A DNA stretch of 31,072 bases from UBA1731 sp045595285 (GTDB taxonomy: Bacteria; Verrucomicrobiota; Kiritimatiellia; RFP12; UBA1067). A program made the translations under genes and the position numbers. Numbering within the stretch: the first letter of the stretch is position 1; each line of letters starts with the position of its first letter. This document shows, piece by piece, positions 7,585 through 17,700 of this stretch. The notes beneath the pieces are model-generated. The model did not search any database and was not told the DNA's origin. It worked only from the letters and a program-made list of their open reading frames with translations. The stretch spans positions 1 to 31,072 of the forward strand of contig JAZOAC010000012.1 of NCBI GenBank assembly GCA_045595285.1. Direction: 5' to 3'.

Positions 7585-8913
7585 ATGAAAAAGCAAATGT
7601 TTTCGATTGTGCTGTCGTTGACGGCAACGGTTCTCTTCGCGCAAATGTCCGCATTCAGGGATGCAAAACTTTCGTTTGTGTCCGACAAGAGCGGTTATTA
7701 CCGCATAGGCGAAGAGATGAAATTCACCATACGACTCGATGGTGTCAATGGCGAGATTCCGGCCGGATGCGCCCTTAGGTGGTTTCGTCGTGGAGATGAC
7801 CTCGGCGACAAGAACGATGCTTGTGTGAAGCGCGGACGAATTGCGCTTCCGCTTTCGGAGCCGTGTGTATGGACAACGTCTCTCGATAAGCCGGGTTTTG
7901 TCCATTTCGGTGTGTATCTTGTCGATGCGAAAGGTGTGAAAATAAAAGATGGCCGCGGGCGGAATCTCGAGTTCGAGGGAGGTGCCGGTGCCGGCTGCGA
8001 TAAGATTGAAGGCGCTGGCGAGCCCGCCGATTTCGATTCATTCTGGGCGGAGCGCAAGGCTCGCCTTAAGTCCGTGCCCATGATTGTCGACCGCCGCGAG
8101 ATTTTGTCGAAGGATTCCGGCGTCAAGATATACGCTGTTTCCGTACGGTGCGCCGGGGCGCGTCCGATGACCGGATATCTCACGATTCCCGCAGCCGCTT
8201 CGGAGACGAATCGTTATCCCGCCGAGTGCCGGTACGATGGCTATTCGGGCGATATGGTCGACCGTCCGCCGACGGGCGGGCCGAAGAACCGTATCTGTCT
8301 GCATATCAATGCCCACGGCTGGGAACTAGGCAGGGAAAAGGAATATTACGCGGAGTTTTACGACTCGATAAAATCCGGCGGACGCGAATATGCACAGGAT
8401 CCCGCCGCCAACAAAAAAACGCGTACCGCGTATTTTCTCGGCATGACGTACCGTGTCATGCGATCTGTCGAATATGTGAAGTCTCTGCCGGAATGGGACG
8501 GCAAACGTCTTCGCGTCACCGGTGGCAGTCAAGGCGGATTGCAAGCTCTATGGGCGGCCGCGCTTGTTCCCGGTGTCACTTTCGCCATGCCGAAGGTTCC
8601 GTGGTGTTGTGATCTCGGTTCTCGTTCGCGCTACGGCCGTATCGGGGGCTGGCGGCCGAATTATTCCGAAGCGATGGCGTATTTCGATCCCGTCAATCTC
8701 GCTCGCCGCATTCCGTCGTCCTGCAGAGTGCTCGTGACGTGCGGACTCGGAGATTACGTCTGCCCGCCGTCGGGGATGTGCGTTTTGTACAACAACATGA
8801 AGTGTCCGAAGAAAATCGTCTGGAATCAAGGGCAACGACATGGAGGCCCGCCCTTTCCCCGCATACAAGAGTTTTCTTTTCAGTCGGATGATTTCAAGGA
8901 TGGAGAATGGTGA
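7585..8913 (+). CDS. Secreted acetyl esterase, CE7 / acetyl xylan esterase family
   Basis: A 442-residue exported alpha/beta-hydrolase that removes O-acetyl groups from sugars. The ATG at 7585 is preferred because it begins a clean signal peptide (MKKQMFSIVLSLTATVLFAQ); an upstream TTG at 7534 would lie inside the operator. After an N-terminal beta-sandwich-like region, the CE7 fold starts near ADFDSFWAERKARL. The catalytic set is visible: nucleophile S315 in GGSQGG, D390 in GLGDYVCPPS and H419 in QRHGGP. It is the first gene of operon A and overlaps the GH2 gene by seven bases, so it is translationally coupled to it. The substrate could be acetylated plant or host glycan; family membership does not decide this. 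Confidence 0.87.
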   Translation: MKKQMFSIVLSLTATVLFAQMSAFRDAKLSFVSDKSGYYRIGEEMKFTIRLDGVNGEIPAGCALRWFRRGDDLGDKNDACVKRGRIALPLSEPCVWTTSLDKPGFVHFGVYLVDAKGVKIKDGRGRNLEFEGGAGAGCDKIEGAGEPADFDSFWAERKARLKSVPMIVDRREILSKDSGVKIYAVSVRCAGARPMTGYLTIPAAASETNRYPAECRYDGYSGDMVDRPPTGGPKNRICLHINAHGWELGREKEYYAEFYDSIKSGGREYAQDPAANKKTRTAYFLGMTYRVMRSVEYVKSLPEWDGKRLRVTGGSQGGLQALWAAALVPGVTFAMPKVPWCCDLGSRSRYGRIGGWRPNYSEAMAYFDPVNLARRIPSSCRVLVTCGLGDYVCPPSGMCVLYNNMKCPKKIVWNQGQRHGGPPFPRIQEFSFQSDDFKDGEW

Positions 8914-11201
8914 TGTTCGCGTGGGTTCTGGCCGCGGCCGCTCCAATCGTTACGACGCTTTCCGGAGAATGGTCTTTTTCGCGCGGGACAAATGCGTGGG
9001 CAGACGTTCGCGTGCCGCACGACTGGGCGATAGAAGGTCCTTTCGAGCCCGAGAAAAAGGGGTGGCAGGGAAAACTGCCGTGGAAGGGCGAAGGGCGTTA
9101 TAAAAGGACGTTTTCTCTCTCTGCGGCGCAGAGAAAACTCCTTTCCTCGGGAGGTCGGGCCTATCTTGAGTTCGACGGGGTAATGGCTTCGCCGCGCGTG
9201 CGGCTGAACGGCAAGGATTTCGGTGGAGTCGATTACGGCTATATGAGTTTCTGTCTCGACGTGACGGGCTCGATAAAGTCTGAGGGAAATGTTCTCGAAG
9301 TTTCTTGTTCCACGAAGAGGCATTCGTCTCGGTGGTATCCCGGGGCGGGGATTTACCGTGACGTGCGGCTGAAGGTTTCTCCCCGCGATCATGTTCTTCC
9401 CGGAACAATGCGCATCGTCACCGATGTAGCGCCAGACTCTCTCTCGGCCGAAGTCTTCGTCAGTTACGTCTCGTCGTCGTCCGGGCCGCAAAAGCGTTCT
9501 TTTCAAGTCCGTTCGCCGCGTCTCTGGAGCATTGAAGATCCTTTTTTGTACACGCTTGAGGCCGAGGGAGAGTCGTTTCGTTACGGAATACGCTTTTTTA
9601 AATTCGATCCAGAGAAGGGGTTCTTTCTCAACGGCAGGCGCGTGCAACTCAAAGGAGTGAATCTTCATTCCGACCTTGGGCCTCTTGGGATGGCGTACGA
9701 CCATGACGCGATGATGCGCCAGCTGCTCATAATGAAGGACATGGGTGTGAACGCGCTACGAACTTCACACAACTGTCCCTGTCCAGATGTGCTCGACCTT
9801 TGCGATAAAATGGGCTTTTTCGTCTGGAATGAATGCTTCGATAATTGGTCGTCTGGCGCGACTGGTCGTGGGGATTCTCCGCTCGAACCGTATGTAGAGT
9901 CCAATCTGCGCATGTTCGTGCGCCGCGACCGTAACCACCCCTCGGTTTTCGTATGGTCGATCGGCAATGAGCTTCCCGGATGGAGCGACAAAGACGCTTG
10001 GCACAGATGCGGAATGAGGCGTGACCGGTTTGAACGATTCGCCGCCGCGATAAAAGAGGAGGATGCCACACGTCCCGTTGGAATAGGATGTTGTCATCTC
10101 GACACGCTCGAAAACCTCCCAGGACTGTACGAGCCCTTGGATATCGTCGGATGGAACTACGCCGAAAAATACGTTCCTTTCAGGAAGAAGTATCCCGGCA
10201 AGAACGTCCTCTATACCGAGAGCGCGAGCGCGCTTTCGGAATACGGGTATTACGAATTTCCAGTCGCCACCCACAAAGAGGGGTACAGCAGGGATGTGCT
10301 TCGCGTAGGGTCGTACGACCATTGCGCCGCGCCGTGGAGCGACATTCCCGATCATGAATTCGCCAGAATGGAACGCGACGGATATTGCGGCGGCGAATTT
10401 GTCTGGACGGGTATAGATTATCTCGGAGAGCCAACTCCAATCGCTAACGGCGCGAATTTCGGGATATCCACGAACGAGCACGTCCTCGCGAGAAGTTCCT
10501 ATTTCGGTGCGGTGGATCTTTGTGGATTTCCCAAAGACCGCTTTTATCTTTACCGTTCTCTTTGGAATGAGAAATCGGAAACGGTGCACATAGTTCCCTG
10601 TCACTGGAATTTCGAAGGCACCGCGCATGCCAGGCCTGTTTATGTATATACTTCCGGCGACAGCGCGGAACTCTTTCTTGACGGGCGCTCCCTTGGCGTG
10701 CGCCGAAAATCTGATCCGCCGCAACGATTCGTCGGATGCACTAACGGCTATTACGACGTGTGTTCGCGATATCGTCTGAGATGGTTTGACGTGCCTTACT
10801 CTCCCGGCGAGTTGAAAGCGGTCGCTCGGCGCGGCGGAAAAATCATCGCTACGGCGTCGTTGAAGACGGCTGGACGGCCTGTGCGCCTGAGGATGGTCGA
10901 CGATCCGTACAATCCACCCGGAGCGCGCACTCGCTTTATTCGCGTCGATGTCGCGGATGATGCCGGGGTGCATTGTCCGCATGTGTCAAAGAGAGTGTCG
11001 TTCTCCGTTTCGGGTCCGTGTGAGATTGTTTCACTTGCCAACGCGAATCCCAAGGGATACGATTCGTTCAAAAACGTAAAATCGCATCCCCTCCATTGCG
11101 GACGTTGTTTTGCCGTCGTACGCCGAACGGGACCTGGGCGGGCCGTGCTTTGCGCTTCTTCCGACGGTCTTGCGCCGGCGGAAATCGAAATTCAAAGATA
11201 A
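8907..11201 (+). CDS. Glycoside hydrolase family 2 (beta-galactosidase-like), exported
   Basis: A 764-residue GH2 enzyme acting on terminal beta-linked sugars. A short signal-like segment (MVMFAWVLAAAAP) leads into the sugar-binding jelly roll (GEWSF...VPHDWAIEGPF) and an immunoglobulin-like domain. The TIM barrel follows (LKGVNLHSDLGPLG...RTSHNCPCPDVLDLCDKMGF). The acid/base is E355 in GNELPG and the nucleophile E438 in YTESAS. C-terminal beta-sandwich domains contain the usual SGDSAELFLDGRSLG. The start overlaps the esterase stop, with GGATGGAG upstream. Exact specificity (galactoside, glucuronide, mannoside) cannot be decided from motifs. In this operon it would trim glycan ends after deacetylation. 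Confidence 0.88.
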   Translation: MVMFAWVLAAAAPIVTTLSGEWSFSRGTNAWADVRVPHDWAIEGPFEPEKKGWQGKLPWKGEGRYKRTFSLSAAQRKLLSSGGRAYLEFDGVMASPRVRLNGKDFGGVDYGYMSFCLDVTGSIKSEGNVLEVSCSTKRHSSRWYPGAGIYRDVRLKVSPRDHVLPGTMRIVTDVAPDSLSAEVFVSYVSSSSGPQKRSFQVRSPRLWSIEDPFLYTLEAEGESFRYGIRFFKFDPEKGFFLNGRRVQLKGVNLHSDLGPLGMAYDHDAMMRQLLIMKDMGVNALRTSHNCPCPDVLDLCDKMGFFVWNECFDNWSSGATGRGDSPLEPYVESNLRMFVRRDRNHPSVFVWSIGNELPGWSDKDAWHRCGMRRDRFERFAAAIKEEDATRPVGIGCCHLDTLENLPGLYEPLDIVGWNYAEKYVPFRKKYPGKNVLYTESASALSEYGYYEFPVATHKEGYSRDVLRVGSYDHCAAPWSDIPDHEFARMERDGYCGGEFVWTGIDYLGEPTPIANGANFGISTNEHVLARSSYFGAVDLCGFPKDRFYLYRSLWNEKSETVHIVPCHWNFEGTAHARPVYVYTSGDSAELFLDGRSLGVRRKSDPPQRFVGCTNGYYDVCSRYRLRWFDVPYSPGELKAVARRGGKIIATASLKTAGRPVRLRMVDDPYNPPGARTRFIRVDVADDAGVHCPHVSKRVSFSVSGPCEIVSLANANPKGYDSFKNVKSHPLHCGRCFAVVRRTGPGRAVLCASSDGLAPAEIEIQR

Positions 11202-11216
11202 ACAGGGATTAAGTCC

Positions 11217-14200
11217 ATGAAGAAAATGATTGCAGTTCTGTCGATCGCCGCCGTTTCGGCATGTTCCGTTTTCGAAGCGTTTGCCGAGGAGCCGGCGGTG
11301 AAGGGGAAGTGGTGGACGATGAACACGACGAACACTATCGGCGGCGTCCACAGGTTGAGGGAGTTTTCCGCCGGAAGGTTCGACGTGTGGGGGCGCCGGG
11401 GGAAAGCCCATCTTAAATTTGCGCAGACGGACATCCTTCGTCGGGTCGACCGCGACATGTGGACGCAGGAGATGTTTGTGTTTTCCTGCAGATCGGCGAC
11501 GGGGCGTCTGATTCGCGTCACGCCTCTTGTGGAGGTGTCCTGCGGAAAATCCAACAGGCTGTACCGTGCAGAGAAGATAATTTGGCGCGGCAACCAGTGG
11601 CGTAATTTCAGTTTTCCGCTCAACAAGCTTTTCCCGCTCGGGGACACCGGCGTGAAGGTGACGCGCATGGGATTTACGATCGACGTAGAAAACTGGAACC
11701 CGGGCGAGAGAGGATGGGTGGAACTCAAGAACATCCGCATCTGCAAGGAGGGAGAGGTTTCGTTTTCCGGTAATGTCGCGGAGGATTTCATAAAGGTCGT
11801 TTCGTCGCGTCCACCGCATCGCTTTGCAGCGCGTCCCGGGGCGCTTAAAGTCTTTTTTGCTTTCGACAACGAGGATCTTGTCGATTCCGTGCACGAACGC
11901 TCCGGCCGCCGAGATCCCCAGCAGGACGGAGGTTTCCGCGAGCGTCTACTCGAGCATCTCGACGGAACCATCGCGTGGACGCAGAGACTCGAAGATGCCG
12001 ATGCGATAGTCTATTCGCGCGCCCGTGCGGATCCTTCCCTCGCCACGAATATCGTGCGTGCCGTGCGAGAAAGAGGCATTCCGCTTTACGCCGCGAGTAT
12101 TGTCGCAGACCCTGAGATCCGGGCGATATTGCCTTGTTCTCTCGAGAAGCGCGACCCCGCAGGATTTGCTCCGCGTCGCCGCATCGTCGCGGCAGAGAAG
12201 AACGGTCTTTCCGAGGGGCTTTCGACGGCGACATTTGGCGTATACCGCTCGTGCACGGCGGCGAAAGATGCAAACGTGCTGCTTTCGTTCGATGACGGCA
12301 CTCCGGCGCTTCTTGAAGGGCGCTGCGGGAAAGGGCGCGTCATCTACCAGATGACGGCCATCGGACAGACCTTGCTTCCCGGTAAAAAGGCGTATGACGC
12401 GTTTTTCGCCCGTGTCATCGGGCGCATATCCGGGCGAACGATACCGGAGGCGCCTTGCAGCGAAAGCGCGTTTGCGTTAGGAGATGGATGGTTTCGGGGT
12501 ATTGGAGCGGGGACGTTCGGGCGTTTCGGATGGGAGATAGGCTCTGGACTTCTTGTGGAGCGCCTCGGGAATACCTTCAGGGTTTCGCATGGCGACAGCG
12601 AATATTCATTCCGTTCGCATGCGGACAGAACGGCGTTGAAACGGGAAATGACTTTTGACGGCGACAGCGTTTCACCTCTCAGTTTCGGCGGAAAAATCGC
12701 CGTCAACGGACGCAGCTTCGCGCGTTTCGACGGTTCGCTAGCATTCCCCGGGACCAGATGGGAAATATATGAAGAGCATATCGACATGGATGTGTCCGGG
12801 CCATTGAAGAAGATCGCCGTGCCGACCGTTTCAGGGGTAGTGGTTGTGGATGCGCTCGAAGGAAAACTTCCGCATCCCTCGCAGTGGAGCGAACCGTGGC
12901 TTCTCATGTTCGACGGGACGGAAAAAACGGCTCCTCTGGCGGTCATTATGTCGAAACGCCCCGATTCCGCTGGAATTATCGTCGAAGATGGTGCGCCGGC
13001 GGCCGTTTCGTTTAGACGCAAAGGCGGTGCTGGGACTTTCGTCACTCTATGGCCCTACGGCGTTGCAACCGTTGATACGTCAGGTTGGGCCGTTCAAGGC
13101 GTTTCTCCTGAGACGCTCGGGCGCATCCGTTTCTGGTGTCCGCGCGCGTTCTCCTATCCTTACGCGCTAGACGAGAAATTCCGCGTCTCTTCCGACGGAA
13201 AGCGTTTCGAGATCGTCGATACGTTTCGCTACCGCAGAACGCCGAACGACTGGAATATTGTTCCCGAAGCGTACGCGAGCGTGCCGCCGCTTGCCCGTCT
13301 TATGTCCGATATGTTTTTCACGCGGGATCGCGTGGAACCGCGTTTTGCCACGAAATTCGGGGATTTCGCAGATGTCGCCGGCAGAGAGTCTGTAACTTGG
13401 TCTCTTCCCGTCCCCAGACCCGATCTTTCGCTGCTGCCGCGTACGCTCGCGTTCGAAAAATACCGGGCGATGGCCGACACCCAGTTCAGGCATGCGGTAA
13501 AGTATTCGTGCGGCGGGCGCACTCCGCTCGACGGACGCACTCTGGCGTTTCCGCGCGGCCGTCACAAACCGACATCGTACAATCTCGATATGCATACGAT
13601 GCTCCTCGGTATGTGTCGCTGTCTGCCCAATCCGTATTCCTACGATGCCGAAAACCGCAAGTCGATGTACCGGCGCGCGAGACTTCGGGAAATGGAGCCG
13701 CTCGAGGTCGCGCCGTACAAAATGGCCGTCAGGTACAGACGCGAGCCTTTTACCGGGTATCCCTACACGATTTACATGCATTCGTGGAGAAACATTATAA
13801 CTTCGTTCGATCCGCCGAATCTTGGCTCTACTACTATGTATGGAGATTCCAACGAAACGGTGCGCATGATTCTGGCTACGATGCAGATGTGCGCGGATCG
13901 CCACGGACAGCGGGACGCGGTCATAGCGAACTGGGAGACCTTGAGGCGGCTCGTTCCGTCTTACACCTTCGCTCTCGACGACTGGCTCGTAATGTGCGCA
14001 GGATGCATAGAAGACTGGGCCGTTTCGGGGATCGACATGCTCAATACGGAATACGGAACGATGTGTTCGCTCGCGCGTCTTGCAGAAATCGCCGGAGACA
14101 AAGATCTTGAAACCGTCGCGCTATATATGGCCGCACGCCGCGCCGTACCCACCCTCGCCCGTTTTCGCCTTCCCGCGTATTTCTTGTCGCGGGGTTTTGT

Positions 14201-14774
14201 AAAGAATCGCGAACACTTCGCTTATTCCGACGGATTCGGAGAATCCGGACCGTCCATGCATCAGTGCCGTCCGGGCCGCAGGGTCTGTGAAGTCGATCTT
14301 TACGACATGTCGCAGGGGATTCCTCAGGATCTCATATCGCTTTACGACAGGTACGCGAAGCGTGCCATCCGCGACAATTACATACCCGTCGTGCGTGCCG
14401 CGACGCGCAAGGAAGGTTTCAACTATATCATGTGCGCCATTCTCGCGCTCGGAGGGGACGTCCCCGAAGCTGAAATGATAGAAAAGATGGAGATGGTCGC
14501 CGCCGATGCCGGATTCGAACGCTTCCTCCGTTCGGACTGGCCGGGAATGGATACGGGCAGTTTTCTCGAATTCGTTTTCGCCAAGTACCGTTCGACGCCG
14601 CGCATCACCGACTGCCGAGACATGGATCTTCACGACGCCTGGTACGATCCGGCGAGCGGCATGTTCGGATTCGAGGCGACGGCCGGAGAGTGCGGGGTTC
14701 TTGAAATCGGCGGAAAACGGGTGGAAGGTCTCGTTCCGGGAGTGCGGGTCAGAAAGGAGTTCAAGGTAAAATGA
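11217..14774 (+). CDS. Large secreted protein, unrecognised family, paralog 1
   Basis: A 1185-residue protein with a signal peptide (residues 1 to about 23) that I cannot assign to a named family. Visible layout: an N-terminal beta-sandwich resembling a carbohydrate-binding module (about 28-185); a glutamine-amidotransferase/ThuA-like alpha/beta segment beginning FFAFDNED near 211 and ending near 410; a central beta-rich region; then a helix-pair-rich C-terminal half suggesting an alpha/alpha toroid, as in many glycosidases and lyases. Motifs shared with its neighbour are YKMAVxxRxEPF, GDSNETVRMI (near 876), DMSQGxPQDL (near 1030), MDxGSF (near 1108) and TDCRD. AGGGA lies eight bases before the ATG. 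It sits between GH2 and its paralog, so I infer a glycan-active enzyme. Confidence 0.75.
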   Translation: MKKMIAVLSIAAVSACSVFEAFAEEPAVKGKWWTMNTTNTIGGVHRLREFSAGRFDVWGRRGKAHLKFAQTDILRRVDRDMWTQEMFVFSCRSATGRLIRVTPLVEVSCGKSNRLYRAEKIIWRGNQWRNFSFPLNKLFPLGDTGVKVTRMGFTIDVENWNPGERGWVELKNIRICKEGEVSFSGNVAEDFIKVVSSRPPHRFAARPGALKVFFAFDNEDLVDSVHERSGRRDPQQDGGFRERLLEHLDGTIAWTQRLEDADAIVYSRARADPSLATNIVRAVRERGIPLYAASIVADPEIRAILPCSLEKRDPAGFAPRRRIVAAEKNGLSEGLSTATFGVYRSCTAAKDANVLLSFDDGTPALLEGRCGKGRVIYQMTAIGQTLLPGKKAYDAFFARVIGRISGRTIPEAPCSESAFALGDGWFRGIGAGTFGRFGWEIGSGLLVERLGNTFRVSHGDSEYSFRSHADRTALKREMTFDGDSVSPLSFGGKIAVNGRSFARFDGSLAFPGTRWEIYEEHIDMDVSGPLKKIAVPTVSGVVVVDALEGKLPHPSQWSEPWLLMFDGTEKTAPLAVIMSKRPDSAGIIVEDGAPAAVSFRRKGGAGTFVTLWPYGVATVDTSGWAVQGVSPETLGRIRFWCPRAFSYPYALDEKFRVSSDGKRFEIVDTFRYRRTPNDWNIVPEAYASVPPLARLMSDMFFTRDRVEPRFATKFGDFADVAGRESVTWSLPVPRPDLSLLPRTLAFEKYRAMADTQFRHAVKYSCGGRTPLDGRTLAFPRGRHKPTSYNLDMHTMLLGMCRCLPNPYSYDAENRKSMYRRARLREMEPLEVAPYKMAVRYRREPFTGYPYTIYMHSWRNIITSFDPPNLGSTTMYGDSNETVRMILATMQMCADRHGQRDAVIANWETLRRLVPSYTFALDDWLVMCAGCIEDWAVSGIDMLNTEYGTMCSLARLAEIAGDKDLETVALYMAARRAVPTLARFRLPAYFLSRGFVKNREHFAYSDGFGESGPSMHQCRPGRRVCEVDLYDMSQGIPQDLISLYDRYAKRAIRDNYIPVVRAATRKEGFNYIMCAILALGGDVPEAEMIEKMEMVAADAGFERFLRSDWPGMDTGSFLEFVFAKYRSTPRITDCRDMDLHDAWYDPASGMFGFEATAGECGVLEIGGKRVEGLVPGVRVRKEFKVK

Positions 14775-17700
14775 AAAAGATGTTTTTCGTTTGCGTCGCG
14801 TGCGTTTTCGCGATTGAAACCGTCGCGGCCGGGTTCTGGCAGCCGTTCCGTCTCAACGGCGGCGGTGCGGATATGCACGTCGAGTCCGTCGATCGCGAAT
14901 CGTTTTTCATCCGGGGAAAACGGACCGATAAGAAAGTCGCCAACCCGGGCTGCATCGCGATCGGTACGCTTAATCAGGAGACGTGGACCAATACGCGTCT
15001 GGCGATGAGCGTCCGAAGCGAAAATGGCCGCAAAGTCGCCGTGACGGTCTCCCTGTCGTTCAGACGCGGCAAGGAGGCGTTCACGAAAAGTATGAAATCG
15101 TTCACCGTTTCCGGCAAAGGCTGGCGGGAGTTGTCGTGGTCGCTCGACAACGATTTCGCGCTCGGAGACGGTTCGATCAAGGTTTTCCAGGCGAAGGTCA
15201 TCGCGTGGATGGGATCGTGGGCAAGCGGCGAAGAAGGAGGTGTCGAGGTCAGGAATTTCCGCATCGCGCAATCTTCCGATGCTGTGCGTTCGTCAAGATG
15301 GATAAAAGGCGACCGCTTCGTCAACGTTCCGGCGGAGAAAAAGTCGCCTCCGGCGCGTTCGCCAGACGCACTTGCTGTCTATTTCGCTTTCGACAACGAA
15401 GATGTCGTCCCGCATCCCATAAAAGGATGGAAGGGCGAGGTCGATCCGCCCCAGTTCGGCGGGTTTCGGGAAATCATGCTGGAGCACACCGATGCGAAGG
15501 CGTATGTCGAAACGGATCTTTCGCGTGCCGATGTAATCGTCTATTCCCGTTGCCGGCCCGATTCTGCACTCGCTTCGAACATCGTCGCCGCCGTACGGGA
15601 GCGCGGAGTGCCGCTGTACGCGGCGGGAGAAGTGCGTGATCCCGAGATCGACGCGATTCTGCCCTGCGAAATTGGCCGCGAGGAGCTGGAGGATTTGCCG
15701 CGGCGCGAGCGGATTGTTCCGGGTAAAGGGTGGCTGTCGGGGTTGAGCGACGCCGCTTTCGGCATCTACCGCACGATCCGCGCGAAGGACGGCGCGAAAA
15801 CGTTGCTGTCGTTCGCGGACGGCACGCCGGCTCTCGTCGCCGGTCGTTGCGGGAAGGGCGTTGTGATGTACAATATGCTTACGATTGGTTCATCGCTCGT
15901 TCCGGGGAAGGAGTCTCCCGACGCGTTTTTCATCCGTGCGATCGGATGGCTATCCCGCCGGAATCTTCCGGAACGCGAGCGCGCTATGCAAAAGCCGGAT
16001 GCGGAAGGCTGGTACGAAGGTGTCGGTGAAGGCGCCATAGGACATTTCGGCTGGAACCGAGGCAGCGAATTACCTGTAGAAAACCTGTCTTCTCGTTTTG
16101 TTGTTTCGAAAGGCGAATCGTGGTACGAAATGCACGTTCCCCGTGAAAAGCCCGATGTTCCCCGCAAGATGACTTTCGTGTGCCGCAATATAGATCAGAT
16201 GGCATTCGGAGGTGATGTTTCCGTTGAAGGTGAAAAAGCCTACCGCATTGACGCATCCCTCGCGTATCCCGGCATAAGATGGGATATTTATCGCGGAACG
16301 ATCGAAGTGTTCATGCGCAACCAGTTCAGCTTCGTGGCTGTTCCCGGACGAGACGGGATAAGAATCTCTGATTTTACGACGGCGGCGGCCAAAGATATCG
16401 CGGTTTCGGATATGTCTGCTCCGTGGATTCTTGTCTACAACGGGGATTTTCGTGATTCGCCGCTGTTGCTTGTTTTGCAGAAGAGGCCTGCGAAAGTCGA
16501 AGTGATGCGCTCGGGCGTATCTCTTGAAGGACTGCGAATTAAGGCTGCCGATCGTAGCGTTGGAGTCGTTGTGCCTACACGAATACACGGTTCCGCGTTC
16601 GTTGATACGACGAAATGGACGCGCGAGATTCCTTCGGCGACGCTCGGACGTATCCGTGAATGGGTGCCGCGCGCGTTCGCATATCCGATTGCTTCGCGCG
16701 AAAAGTTCAAAATCGACGAAAAGGCGAAACGCGTAAGAATTCGTGATGAATTCTCGTTTCTCTTCTGCCGGGACGATTGGGGAACTCGGCCGCAAAAGTA
16801 CGCGGCGCTTCCTCCCGTGGCGACGCTTCTTGCAGGGCGCGGAACGGAACGGGGTGATGTCATCGTTGAAGTAGGCGAGGGTGCGGAAGATTCGCGTCTT
16901 GTGACGCGAGCTGGCAATCTCTGGATTCGTCCCGACTCTTCGATCGTAGAATGGTCAACGCCGCTTTTCAAGCCGGATTTGTCGTTTCTTCCGCATGTCG
17001 TTGGAGAGGCGAAAGTGGATGCCGCCGCGAACAAGGATTTTTCGCAGGGCGTGAAATATTCGAGCGGAGCGACGCCGATGAACCACAAGGGACAGAAATT
17101 CGGGCGTCTGAGAAAAGGAACCTCCACCCATCTCAACATGCACGGCATCCTTCTCGGCATGGGCCGCTGCACGCCGAACCCGTACATCTATTCGGAGGAG
17201 AACCGCCGGCTGCTGCGACGTCGATTGGCCTGGCGGCTTCTCGAACCGCTCGAGGTTCTTCAGTACAAAATGGCGGTCGCCTGGCGGCAGGAGCCGTTTT
17301 CCGGCTCGCGCTATACCATCTACATGGATTCGCCGCGCCGCATGGCCAACGAATTCGAGCCTCAGGAATACGGATCGAAGACGATCTACGGCGATTCGAA
17401 CGAGACCGTGCGCATGATCGCGCACGCGCTGCAGATTGCCGCCGACCGTTTCGGGCAAAGCGGCCTGATCAAGGCCAACTGGGACGCGATTTCGCGGCAC
17501 GTCGCCAGTTACGAACTGTTTATCGACGATTGGGGGATTCTCGCCAGCGGCTGTCTGGAGCTTGGCGGAAGCGGATCGGTCGATATGCTGAACGGCGAGT
17601 TTTCCTGCTGGATGTCGTTTGCACGTCTTGCTGAAATCGCGGGCGACGAGCCTTTCCGCGCGCAGGCGTTTTACCGTGCGGCGCGACGCATGTGTCCTAC

